From positions 92,592,221-92,656,220 of the forward strand of contig CM043956.1 in assembly GCA_014529385.2 (NCBI GenBank): DNA of 64,000 nucleotides, in the 5' to 3' direction. The notes under the pieces were generated by a model that was not told the origin of the DNA, did no database searches, and saw only the letters and a program-made list of their open reading frames with translations. The stretch comes from Adiantum capillus-veneris. Its lineage: Eukaryota; Streptophyta; Polypodiopsida; Polypodiales; Pteridaceae. Position 1 is the first letter of the stretch. Every line of letters begins with the position of its first letter. Below, one piece after another: positions 37,600 to 48,546 of this stretch. The position numbers and the translations under genes are program-made.

Positions 37600-38760
37600 A
37601 ATTAGCGTTCTTTATAGATTAGTTGATAAACTAAGTTTTAACTATCCAATTGACTTGAAAATTGAAACATGAGCTCAAGAGGGACTAGGGATGCCCTGCA
37701 AATGAAAACAGTAGGAATTGTGCTTCAAAATAATCCTGAAGACATCCTACGCGTAGAATGTCTTTTTCCTTAGAATGACTTGAAACTTGTCATGACGATA
37801 GCCTATGACCTGTGCATCACAGCTATGTGCTTGGATTTTGATTTAGACAACAAAAAGTGAAATTTTGAACTATTTTAGGCTTTTGGTGCACAAATGAGTA
37901 GGATGTCCTGTAATGATGAGCAAATGTTATCCAAATGACTTGAAAATTGGTATGTAGGCTTCTTGTAGCATGTTGATCCCATTTATGATGTCAAACTTTG
38001 CTCAGTAGGTCAATATGGCTCTGGAGACAAAACTACGCGTAGGATGTCTTTTTGCTCAGAATTGCATGAAACTTGTCAGTATGATAGGGCATAGCCTATG
38101 GATCATCACCATGGTCTTAGATTTGAATTTGGATAAGTTTTGAGGGTAGGAAGACAACTTCTGGTGTTTGGGAATCTGAAAAGTCCATCTATGGAGCTAT
38201 GAGGCCAAAAAGTGATTTGATTGGCTGGAAACTTGGTGGGTGGGCTTGTATGAATGTGATAAAGATGTGTGAAGATCAAAAAATCCATCTGGAGGCCATT
38301 CCAAGCTTAGAGACATACTACACGTAGGATGTCTTTTTCATGATTTTGAAGATGTGACCTCACAGTTAGGTTTGACATGGTGGGAAGAGTGTGTGGTTCA
38401 AGTTTCACTTGATTTGGATCATTTTTTATAGGTATATGGCCATTTCTCGCCTCTATGCTCTAACTTTGTGTTTTTGATGCAGAAGAGGTCAAACTTGGTC
38501 CAAATGGAGTGAAACTTGAGGGATTAGATGTAATTGACATGTAGAGGATGTGTGTATGGTTGAATGATGAGTTGGGTGCCCACAAGTGGCCTTGAGACAT
38601 CCTACGTGCAAGATGTCTCCTGTGCATTTTTTTGGAACAAGTCCTACTACCATGTGCATATGACCTCCCTAAGTCCCTTTGTGCTTTATTTCAATTTAAA
38701 AAATCAAATGGTTAGTTAGAAACTCCCTTCTTGGCTTTTGGAGCCTCAAAGATGATTTTT
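37600..38760. repeat. four degenerate ~285-bp tandem repeats, each with a palindromic core
   Basis: A 22-bp palindrome, left half GACATCCTACG and symmetric about ACGCGT, recurs with its centre at about 37752, 38038, 38323 and 38607, i.e. spacings of 286, 285 and 284 bp. Copies differ at one to a few positions. Each is followed by T-rich sequence and phrases such as GAAACTTG. The array lies just upstream, on the minus strand, of the gag-like ORF start, where a 5' leader or LTR would be. Confidence 0.7.
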
Positions 38761-39559
38761 GACTCTTGGAGCGCTTTTCCACAATGCAATTTCTAGATGA
38801 TGACCAGCATAGCTTCATAAACCCTTGGGGAACTTCGCCATGTGATTCTTGTTGGCTTCGGCTTCACTTGAGCTTCGTTTGGCGATTTGTCACTCTGGAA
38901 GCACCCATGATTTTGTTTGCATGCCTCCGATGATTTGTAGTGGTCTACCACCATAGGACTTGGTTGTTGAAGGCCTTGGTAAGCCGCTCGTGAAGTTTGG
39001 TGGTAAACGGACGTCCCGCTTTTGGCTGTGAGACAGCAAAATGACGCTTTGCATTTCTGATGCTGTTTCTGAAGCTTAGGCCTACTTTGGGTCTCCTTTT
39101 GTCCATGTGGCCCATGTAGCCTTGTAGAGCTCGTCGAGAAGCTTCTACCCATGAGTTTTGGTATCATTCGGGTCACTTTTGCCGGATTTCCCTCTTTGTG
39201 GCCTCTTGCAGGGCTTGAGATGTTAGGGTTTTTTCCGTGTATTCTTGTCTCCTTTGGGCATCCAAGATTGGTCTCCTAGGCTAGGGTAAACCTCCTATGA
39301 AGTCTTGTTGGTATCGGGTTAGCCGTTAGGTGGTTACCTATGCTCACAGGTCTCTACCCTACAAACCCCATTGGAGTTATATGCTAGTCTTGGAGACAAA
39401 ACATCACATATGCACGGAGAGCATAAGGTGTTGAGCCTACCTCTCATATCTGGTGGCCGTCGGATGACTGTGCGCAGCGTATCGGTTGGTTGCTGGAAGT
39501 CCTGCGTGCTCTAGGTGGCTAGAGCTCTCTCTCACAAGTGAATAGTAGAAATGAGCTCT
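38761..39559. other. intergenic or LTR-derived, nothing recognised
   Basis: No gene is recognised. The phrase GGTCTCTACCC at 39350 is shared with 33278 in the LTR-like region of the neighbouring element, so part of this stretch may be a diverged LTR. The minus-strand frame at 39176-38793 has no domain and is probably chance. Confidence 0.4.
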
Positions 39560-41939
39560 AAATGGAGTGAAAAAATCTTATAATGGGGGTCCCAGAACCA
39601 CTTTTCATGAAATTTGACATGTGCTCCTAAATTTTTGCGAAATGCGGTTTAGACTCGAAAAGTTCCCCATTTGGACTCCGTTTGCACAGTTTCTGAGAAT
39701 TTCGACGATTCGGTCAAAATCTAGCCACAACACGCCTCTCGCTTCGTTCTCATAATTGCACCCCCACTGTACCTTGGGTTGTCTTATAGTCACTGATCAT
39801 CCCCATCTTTTTTGCTTTCCATTACGTTCGCATTTCACTTGCTTTTTGCAATTTTGAAGCTTTTCTACCAATAATTAGTAAAATTAAAAGAAAAATAGCA
39901 AAATCAACCTGAGAAAACCCCAAAAATAAAAAAAAATCAAAAACTTCACCTCGACACACTATGTACACTCACATGTGATTTTTATGACCGGATTTCTCCG
40001 TTTTACCAAAATTTGGTTTGAAAAACGGCTATTTTTACATATATACACAGACCTATAGGCCTCACTTTGGCGTTTGGCTTTATATATCTGTAGATTAATG
40101 TTGTATAAGGGCATATGTACTTAGGTTAGTCTAGAAAATTTCACAATCAAACATAAACTCCTAAAAAATAGTCAAAACATGCCCTTTTTGCTGCTTTTTA
40201 CGGTCATCGGGTTCGCATTGAGAATGCCTCCCCCCTCCTAATCGGAGTCCTCCCAAACGACAAGGTATCGCCTCAGTGTATGTGCAGTGCATGGGTTAAA
40301 AATCGTGCTTATGAGCGGCCTTGTAACGTGGCCCTACCTGATGCATACTCGGTCAATGCATGTTAAAATTAATGCGGTGCGGAGAAGGGAATAACCAAGA
40401 TGCTTATGGGCATTCGACATCGAGGTTTCCTGTTTGTTCCTAGTTTGGTTGACAGATTTTCTTTGCAATTAAAAGTTGTAATTCTACCGCTCGTTGTTTG
40501 ATCGTCTTCTTTGCAAAGGTGGCCTGGTTTGCCGCTACTGTAGATATGGCCATTGTGATCTCCTTGGACGGAAGTGTCGTATCCGATGTGGCCATAATCT
40601 TTGTCTCTTCTACTTGCCATTTGTAGCTTTGTTTTGGAGGTGTTTGTAGGTTTATGGCCTCGTTTTTGGTCGTTATTGCTGTTCTTTTGATCAGCACCCA
40701 CACAGATCGGTGTGCCGAAGTCGGATTCGGTGTTTGTCTGGCTACTGTTTTTGCTTGTACGGAAGGGAATTCCTGTAGCATCACTTTGGGGATCCAAATG
40801 CGTGTCTCATGTAGTTGGCGATTGAGCATATCTTTCGGTATCCATAGCTGTTTTATAACTCTATTCGGTGTTTGTTTAAGATTGTTCTCCGGAGGTCGTC
40901 TGCTATTGCACTGTGTTTTGTAGGCTCGTTCACTTCTATCTTTCCGTACCCATACCTGTTGTTTGCTTATTTCTGACCTTGATTTATTCCTTGTCACCTA
41001 TGGTATCTCCTTTTTTGATTGAAAATTATGGGCAGTTTCCTGTTTATCCTTCGTAGGTGTCTTTTGTTGATTGAGTGGCACCCATCTTTTTTTCTCTTTA
41101 TCAAGTGATTGTGGCACCATTATTGGGTTCTTCCGGATTGTCTGAGCAAAGGATACCACCTGGTGTTGTTGTGCTTGTTGAATTCTGACCGTATTCGAAC
41201 TCCAATCTATCTGCACATTATACTCCTTCTGCCATGGTTGTCCCAACAACATTGGATGTAGTGTGCTTGAATCCTCAACCACATAAAACTTGTGGGGATA
41301 AACATATTGATGTATTTGTACATGCAATATCGTCCAGCCCAACGTGTTTAATGAATGTGATGTACTGCTTTCAATCGCTTGTTGAGTAGGATGGAGTTGT
41401 TCTTCAAGCTTGAGCTGATTATATAATTTGCAAGAAATCAGATTTGCTTGAGCTCCTGAATCAAGCAATGCTATCGATTCAACTTGATTTACTCCAACTT
41501 TGACTGCAATTATTGGATCCACTATGTCTTCATTAAAATTCGTTAATCAAATAGCATTTATTTGCAACGGTGATCCAATTTGTTATTTTTGTCGTAGAAG
41601 CCTTCTTTTGCAATGCGTTCTTTTGCTTCTGCTTGTGCTTCTTCTCGTACCCTCTATTTCTCCTTCGTCCGTTGTTTTTCATGATGGATTTGTTGAAGCA
41701 TATCCTGTGTTAGTGGTAAATGATACTCTTTTAACCGACACCCACTAATCCAAATTGGCATTTCTTCACCTTCCAATGTCGCAAGTTTGACAGCTCCGCT
41801 TTGTGATAAGTCACTAATCACAAAGGTCCCATCCCTCGATTTTTAAGTTTTTTGGCATGTTGCTTCAAAGTGTAAACCAATACATAATCACCTGTTTTAA
41901 AATCTTTCGTGCGCACATTCTTGTCTTGATAATCACGAT
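39560..41939 (-). mobile_element. Gypsy 3' half: integrase C-terminus then retropepsin-like domain, and LTR (copy 2)
   Basis: Minus strand: the integrase C-terminus gives RDYQDKNVRTKDFKTGDYVLV and GPFVISDLSQSGAVKLATLEGEEMPIWISGCRLKEYHLPLTQDML (41939-41720). A Glu/Lys-rich linker follows. The retropepsin-like segment reads ESIALLDSGAQANLISCKL with the Asp-Ser-Gly triad intact (about 41480-41425). LHPMLLGQPWQKEYNVQIDW comes next, then a Gln/Lys/Arg-rich tail ending with TIKQRAVELQLLIAKK (about 40500). A purine tract (AGGAGGGGGGAGG, about 40240-40220) leads into an LTR-like region to about 39560. It shares the CAAACGGA-TCC phrase with copy 1. The 5' part is cut off where PPR sequence begins at 41940. 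Confidence 0.78.
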
Positions 41940-42690
41940 GGAATTATCTTGATTACCCTCATAGCTTTGTCAAATACCTTGCCCACCCAAAAAGGTTGAC
42001 TATGCAAGTGTAGTATTCTTTCTCTACTAAAATGCCATCTTTTTCCCTCATGCTATCAAAAAGCATTCGGGCCTCAGCAAAGAGACTTGAGTGACTACAT
42101 GCATTGAGCATGATAAGAAAAGTGATTGCAGTTGGGAAGCTTCCCTCGTGTTGCATCCAACAAAAATAATCTAGAGCTTCCTCAGACAGCCCTTGCTAGG
42201 CATATCCTCCTATAATAGCCCATCTAGTGAGAAAACCTAAATGGCATCTGGTTTAAATAGCCGAGAGATTCCTTGCCATAGCCATGTTGGGTTTATCCTA
42301 CAATCAATGCGCTCCAAGAGACGACAGCCCAAAGAGGATGCCCCTCAAGAGCTTATCATGCTTTCGTGAGGGCACCACATTTGACATACATATAAATCAG
42401 AGCACCATGAATCAAAACATCTTTTTCTCACACCCATGTGAAGGTTTTGGCTAATGCCATAGGCCAAGCATAGATAAATGCATTTGTAGAAATGCCTTCT
42501 ATTTTCAGCTGATTAAAACAGTCTAGAGCTTCCTTACCACATCCATGTTGGGCATATTTTGCAGTCCAAAAAGTTCCAAGTGATGACATTCCAGAGAGGA
42601 TGTTCATCTAGAACTTTTCACGCTCTCATTGTGAATTCTCTCACCCGTCTCCACATTTCGCGTATGGCCACATGCTTTCAAGGTGCAAGC
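41940..42690 (-). pseudogene. PPR gene remnant (E-class type), fragment 1
   Basis: Minus-strand text such as FPTAITFLIMLNACSHSSLFAEARMLFDSM followed by EYYTCIVNLFGWA matches the terminal PLS-class repeats of land-plant pentatricopeptide repeat proteins. Further upstream (42500-42350) there is ALIYMYVKCGALTKA. These proteins bind organellar RNA and often specify editing sites. Stops and frameshifts throughout make it a relic. It is paralogous to 45640-46280. Confidence 0.75.
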
Positions 42691-42709
42691 CAAAGCAGAG
42701 AGCTAGAGC

Positions 42710-42710
<1 letters not shown>

Positions 42711-42789
<79 letters not shown>
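42711..42789. repeat. GA microsatellite
   Basis: An almost pure (GA)n tract of about 79 bp. It matches in type and relative position the GA tract in the 5'UTR of the intact GST gene (5748-5782), which suggests it was the GST pseudogene's leader before the LINE fragment entered. Confidence 0.9.
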
Positions 42790-42793
<4 letters not shown>

Positions 42794-42990
42794 TTTTATT
42801 ATCGTCCTCGGAGGTCAAATATGACCTATGGGACCGAAGTTACATGTGATGTAGTATGTGTATGGCTGATGAGTGACTCTCGATGCTCCAAAATTGTAGT
42901 GATGAGAGTCACAATGGAGAGCCCACACTTTGGCTAGGAGAGGAAAGTGTGTAGGTCTAAGTTATGGCTGAAAATGTGAGAGAAGCAAGT

Positions 42991-43771
42991 TCAGATGTGA
43001 TCAAAAGCTGAGAACTCTAGTAGTGTGTGGTACTCAGACTCTTGAACTTGCAGTGAGCATAATGTGCACAATCGATTTGACTCTTCTCCATTGCCCCAAC
43101 GCCCTATCTCGCATCGAAGGAAATGGGAGCTAAGCCGAATTGCTGCGATAGTGCGTATCGCGGACAAGGGAATAGGCTCAAGCATGTTAGTGTGAGTACG
43201 GTTTCCTCTCTCAGCGAAGAACATGGTTTTGTAGTTGGGGGCAATATAGGTGGTGTAATGTATGAAGCGTGACCCACCGGATTTCTCCCAAGCCGTAATA
43301 CATTGGCGTTGTGGAAAAGCTTCATTCACTTGAGAGTCAATTGAAGCATCATGTAGCAAGTGTAATGCATCCCATCTCCCAAACCACTTCTTTATGTCTT
43401 GCATCCATCCCGTGCTCAAGATCTTGCTTTTATGCGTCTTTTGAACTTTTTTGCTTGCTTCCCATGCAATTGTAAAGTCGATGTGAGGGGTTTTCACGCA
43501 TCTTTATCATGTACTCCACAACCCTTTCCATGCCCATAACCTCAATTGGAAGAGATCCCGACTCAAGAAGTAGGAGCATATATGGTGTTTGTGTCTTAAC
43601 TTGGAGAAAGTTTGTAAGAAAACGCTTTTGGACATTCTCAAACTCTTTCCAAGTAGACTTTGAGATGCTCCCGCCCCACACTTCAACTCCATAAAGAAGA
43701 ACCGGTGTCACCAATGCATCAGAAAGATACTTCTTGAGAACCCAACACTTGATGTTTCCCGCATTACACAT
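42991..43771 (-). pseudogene. LINE ORF2 C-terminal fragment
   Basis: Two overlapping minus-strand frames give the C-terminal part of a non-LTR retrotransposon ORF2. VTPVLLYGVEVWGG, EFENVQKRFLTNFLQVKTQTPYMLLLLESG and PIEV are typical of the region after the RT. SSHFLRCEIGRW and LCTLCSLQVQESEYHTLLE are typical of the terminal zinc-binding region. One frameshift lies near 43440-43490. The 5'-truncated end abuts the fourth codon of the GST pseudogene. RT and endonuclease parts are absent, as is usual for LINE insertions. Confidence 0.8.
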
Positions 43772-44825
43772 GTTCTCAAATGCAGTGATGTGAAGGTGCT
43801 CATAGCATGGTGTAGCATGTTTGGCATGAGGGTTCTCATCGCTCTCAAAGCCAAGGGCGATGAATACAAGTTCATTGATGAATCGGACATCCCCCTCAAC
43901 AAGAGCAAGCTACTCTTGGAGTCCAACCCTGTGCATAAGAAGGTATCAGTGCTCTTCCATAAGGGCAAGCCAATCTGCGAGTCCCTCATCATTGTGGAAT
44001 ACATCGATGAAACATGTCCTTGCCAGCATGACAAAGGGAGTTTCCTTTTGCAGGACCCTTACGAACGTGCCCTCGTTCATTTTTGGGCAGGCTACATTAA
44101 CAAGAAGGTGATCATTTTGCTGTTTATGTTGGGGCATGGCTATGTTGATTGTCTAGTATTTCAAGTTTAGAAGAAATTTTAACATCATAAGAAAAAAACC
44201 ATACGACATTAAAGATCTATCCAACGAGACTAGAACCCAAGACCATATGGCTAGTCACTAATCCTAGCAATCTAGAATGGTCTATATTTCAGCGGTACCA
44301 TTGACGTATTGTAGATGATTTGAACTTGAGTGAAATTCTAGTAGTGGACATGCCTATCCTATAGGAATGGTTGCAAGTGCTAGGCGTCTTGTCGACAAGC
44401 TAGCTAGATTTGCACCTTGAAATTACCATTCTGAGAAATTAATTTAATGCTTTATGATGTGCAGTTGTTTGAGGGATGCATGCTCATACTCAAAAACGTT
44501 GAAGGCGAATTGATGGAGCAAAGAGAGAGCATGGTGGCATTAGATGGTGTGCTACAGGATGTGTTTGGTCCGGCCTTACTTTGGTGGAGAGCACATAAAT
44601 TTAGCAGACATTGCCCTTGGTTGTTACCTATGCTTGTTTGAGAGTGTAGAGGCATTGAGAAAATTCAAGGTCTTCGATGAGAGCATTTTTCCACACCTTT
44701 GTGCATGGGCAAAGGCAGTGGCCCAATACCCTAGCGTCAAAGAAGGCCTTGCCACAACACCATATCACAAATTCTTAGAGGTTATGCGCTCCGAAAGGAA
44801 GACAATTTTTGCTTTTGTTGGGTAA
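43772..44825 (+). pseudogene. tau-class GST pseudogene, paralogue of the 5.8-kb gene
   Basis: Exon 1 (about 43774-44107) begins at the codon equivalent to the fourth of the intact gene (SDVKVLIAWCSMFGMRV) and retains the catalytic serine and the [13 protein letters not shown] glutathione-site motif. The first codons, including the ATG, are lost at the LINE junction. The intron (44108-44464) keeps GT-AG ends. Exon 2 (44465-44825) has a 2-bp deletion near 44570 that shifts the frame (compare GGTCCAGGGCCTTAC with GGTCCGGCCTTAC) and a short in-frame deletion before ESMVALD. It continues to a GST-like C-terminus in the other frame. Not functional as read. Confidence 0.9.
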
Positions 44826-45600
44826 TATCACTCCTTCCTTTGATCACCTTGTTGAGGTAAGGATAGGGGCCATTGGGACAATAGGTTCAGCTTTACCAAT
44901 TCTTAGTGTATCATTAGCATTCAACTATTTTTTGAGTGCAATCAATGCTTAGCTATACAATTTTATAGAAAAGTTCACTTTTAAATGAGTGAAGGTGAAC
45001 CTATGAACGTTTAAAGAAAAATAAAACACTTGATATTTACCCTATCAAAGTTGTGGCTTAAGTTTGAACAAGAGCAATTAATGATCAACTTTATGAGCAA
45101 TTAATGATTAACTCCTAGCAGGACATACGAAATAGGGAGCATTCAAACTAGACTTTTTTTCACACATTGGAGAGTTTATAGAGCTACCTGAATGAATTTT
45201 AGAGCTTTTGCAAAGCTAATGGATGCTTGTTAAAGGCTTGTGCTGGCAGCAAAGATTTTGTGCATGTAGTACATACATCAATAGTTGGGAGAGAGAAACC
45301 TGCACATGCAAGACTGGTACACAAAAGGAATATAAAAAAGAGAAATCTAAATATGCATAATGCAGGTGTAGAGAAGACTGCGAAGTCTTCTCTCCTCTCA
45401 AGAATCCTACAATCAATCAAACCATGTTCATTACAAGGCAAGCAAAGAAGAAACGTAGGAGGGCTTAGCTTGGTATCCAAACCTTTGGGGCTACATTGTA
45501 ACCTAATTTGATTCCTTTTGGGAGATGCCTCTTTTTGCATCCATGCTCAAAGGCTGATTGTTTAAGCTTTACATTTCTCCATTTTTAACAAGCACCTAAA
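44826..45600 (+). repeat. GST pseudogene downstream flank, second arm of the segmental duplication
   Basis: Homologous to 6671-7430, with the same order of landmarks: the AGAGCTTT phrases, the CAATCAATCAAACC block, then TTTGATTCCTTTTG and ACATTTCTCCATTTTT. The homology stops where PPR sequence begins. Confidence 0.75.
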
Positions 45601-45639
45601 ATATCTGAACGAATTGGAGAATGATCAGATGATGTCATC

Positions 45640-46280
45640 ATCTTGATTACTCTCATAGCTTTGTCAAATTCCTTGCTCGGCCAAAAAGGTTTACCATGCA
45701 AGTGTAGCGCTCTTTGTCTAGTAAAATCCCCTCATGCTATCAGAAATTATTTAGCCCTTGTTGACAGACGTGAGTGACTACATGTATTGAGAACACTAAG
45801 AAACTTGATTGGATTTGGGAAGATTCCCTCGTGCTACATCCTACAAAAATAGTTGAGAGCTTCCTCAGCCGGCCTTTGGTGGGCATATCCTCCTATAAGA
45901 GCACTTCAGGAGACTTTGTCTAGCGAGAAAGAGACAAATCCTAAATTGATTCTAGATTAAACATCCCAGAGCTTCCTTCCCATAGCCATGTATGGGTATA
46001 TCCTACAATCAATGTGCTCCAAGAGAAGACATTCTAGAGAGGATGCCCATTAAGAACTTACCACGATTTTGTGAGGGCACCACATTTGGCATGCATATCA
46101 ATCAAAGCACTACCAAGTGATGGGGGCTTTTCACAAGCCAAGCTCCCATACCCCTCTTCTCTCCTCCCCACCCCATGAAAACCCCCTCTTAGGCAGGGAG
46201 TGATAAAAGGCATTGGAAAAAGTAAGAAAAAAAATAAAAAATGATTATGTAAATATATAAGAAAGGTAAAATAGGCCACC
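45640..46280 (-). pseudogene. PPR gene remnant, fragment 2
   Basis: This is paralogous at nucleotide level to 41940-42420. Shared phrases include CTCATAGCTTTGTCAAAT, AGCTTCCTCAG and GGCATATCCTCCTATAA. At the upstream end the minus strand encodes SALIDMHAKCGALTKS, a typical plant PPR motif. Multiple lesions. Together with fragment 1 it brackets the GST pseudogene. Confidence 0.65.
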
Positions 46281-48237
46281 TCATGCCTGCGGGGTAGCCC
46301 ATCCCCACCTTGCCTCCTTTTTCTTCATTGTTGCCCCGCCGTGTGTCCCTTTTCCTCTCCTCCACTCAAAAGGTCAACCCCCTCTCTCTTCCCCTTGTCC
46401 TTTCTCCTTTCTCTCTCCCCTCAAGCTACCCCACCTCTCACCAATAATGCATTATAACTCACCAATAATGCATCCTAACTCACATGCAACTTACCCTATC
46501 TTCCAAAATAGTATACCCCACCCCCCCTTTCTCTCTCCTATCATATCCCATGACCCAAATACCCCCCCCCCCCTCTCTCTAAAGGGTGCCATGTCTCTTG
46601 TCTTGTAGCTAAATAACCTCCCCCACACTCACACACACTCAGTTTCACTGAAAAAGGTGCCCACAGACCCATCCCCACCCGATGGTTACCTGATTTTTCT
46701 TGTGTTCACACACATCTACACACAGATTCACCTCTGAACACACTCCCCTCTCTCCCTTCTTGTAATTACTTTATTCTCCATGTCACCTCTCACTTTTTTT
46801 TCATCAACCCATCTCTCTCTCTTAGTCTCTCTCTCATGAGACTGCTATTCTGGCACATATACACACAGTCAGACAAGTGGGGCCCACAGTCACATGGCCT
46901 ATGTAGATAATGATTTCTTCATTTCTAAATTCTAGAATTTCTCCCCCCTCCTCCCCTATGTAAAGAGGGGTCACCATCACACTAAAGACACACACAACAT
47001 CACCAAAGAACACACTATGCACTGTGTGTGCCTAGTGCACACACACACACCCACACCATCACCATCACCGCAATCACCATGCTTGTCTTGAGCATGACCT
47101 CTACACCCTTGGCTATGGAAGATGAAGGGCAACTAAATGAAGGATGATGGCCATAACCCTCGTGCGAGTCTTCGCCATCAACTCCCACCTATCCGCCATG
47201 TGCTCTACCACTCTCTCCCTTCTCATTCCCCTACCCTATGCTCCCCATTTCATCGCCTTATTCTCTAAATAAAGCTTGAGGTTTTGTGAGTATGTTTTCT
47301 TGCAATGTTTTGCCCATGTGAGGTGTGCGGAATCGCCACCTAGTCTTGTGTTTGGAGTGAGCTTGTGTATGTGTGAAGGGTGTGCGGATTCGCCATCCTT
47401 TTGTGGTGCCTAAGTACTAAGCCGCTATACCCCCTCCCTCACTCTCTCTCTCTCTCTCTCACTTGATCTCATCCCCTTTCCTCTTCATCATTACTCCCAA
47501 GCATCCATCTCTCTTGGATGAAAACTTTGTTATGGTGGTGTGTTGTTTGCGTCCTAGCCGCTGAAGCTAGGTGGTGCCCCTGTTTGCTTTACCATGACAG
47601 GCTGGAGGCGCGCCATTCGGTCCCCGGTGTTTTAGAGGCCGTCGGGGTTCGGGGTTCGCTTTGCTCCCGTCACAAGCACAACATTTTTCTCCAACAGCCC
47701 TTGACTAGCAAATTTATCGTGAATTCCCACACCCATATGAAGATTTTTCATATGCATTAAGAAGTGAATGGGGTATAGGAGGTCCTCTTCATTTGACAGT
47801 TTAAGGGAATGCTTAAAGCTTGAGCCAAGTTTGACCAAGGAAGGCCTATGCTGAGATTTAAAAAAAAACCATTTCCATAGTTTGTATTTGAAAATAGTCT
47901 ATTTAGTAACCCAAAATAGAGGTGGGTAAATGAATTTTAAAATGTTCTTTTCCCACCCCTCTTCTCTCTCTAACGCATTCAACACGATCTCTCACTTAGA
48001 TCTCATTAAAGGAGGCACTCTTCACTCCCCCCGCCACAAAAGTAAATTTTCCACATTCTCTCACTATATTCTCTCTCTAAAATCTGAGACAACTCTCTCT
48101 CTTTCTTTCCTCCCCTTTTCTCTCTTGTCGCTTCCCCTCCCAATCATTAAGGAACATTATTTGCTACGTACTTCTGACAGAGTATAGATCCTCCAAGGTT
48201 GCATATCTATCCTCTCTCCCACTCTCTCTTCCTTTAT

Positions 48238-48301
<64 letters not shown>

Positions 48302-48546
48302 GCTTCTCCCCCTCCAGCTCCAGTTGAGAGAAATGGAAAACTCCATTACCTCTGTGTGCAACAGCATTTCTCTCTCTACACTCATGATAAAAAATTAAAT
48401 TCCCCTTTCTTTCTTCCCTCCACAACATGATCCTTTTCTCCTATCTCTCAATACTCCCCACTTATTTCCTCCATAGCCACCTTCATCTGCTTGTAGCCAT
48501 CACCATTACACATTCTCTCTCTAATTTGCTTGATTAGCTAACACAA
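46281..48546. other. pyrimidine-rich low-complexity DNA, no gene seen
   Basis: The plus strand is dominated by C and T with many CTCTCT, CCCC and ACAC runs, a (TC)n tract of about 60 bp at 48239-48300, and shorter CT tracts near 47440. Open frames are short and compositionally biased. GTGTGCGGATTCGCC-like phrases repeat at 47325 and 47380. Nothing else is recognisable. Confidence 0.6.

Noticed and set aside
38793-39176. 127-codon minus-strand frame at 39176
   Set aside because: No domain and no codon-level similarity to other copies. It lies in sequence that looks LTR-derived.
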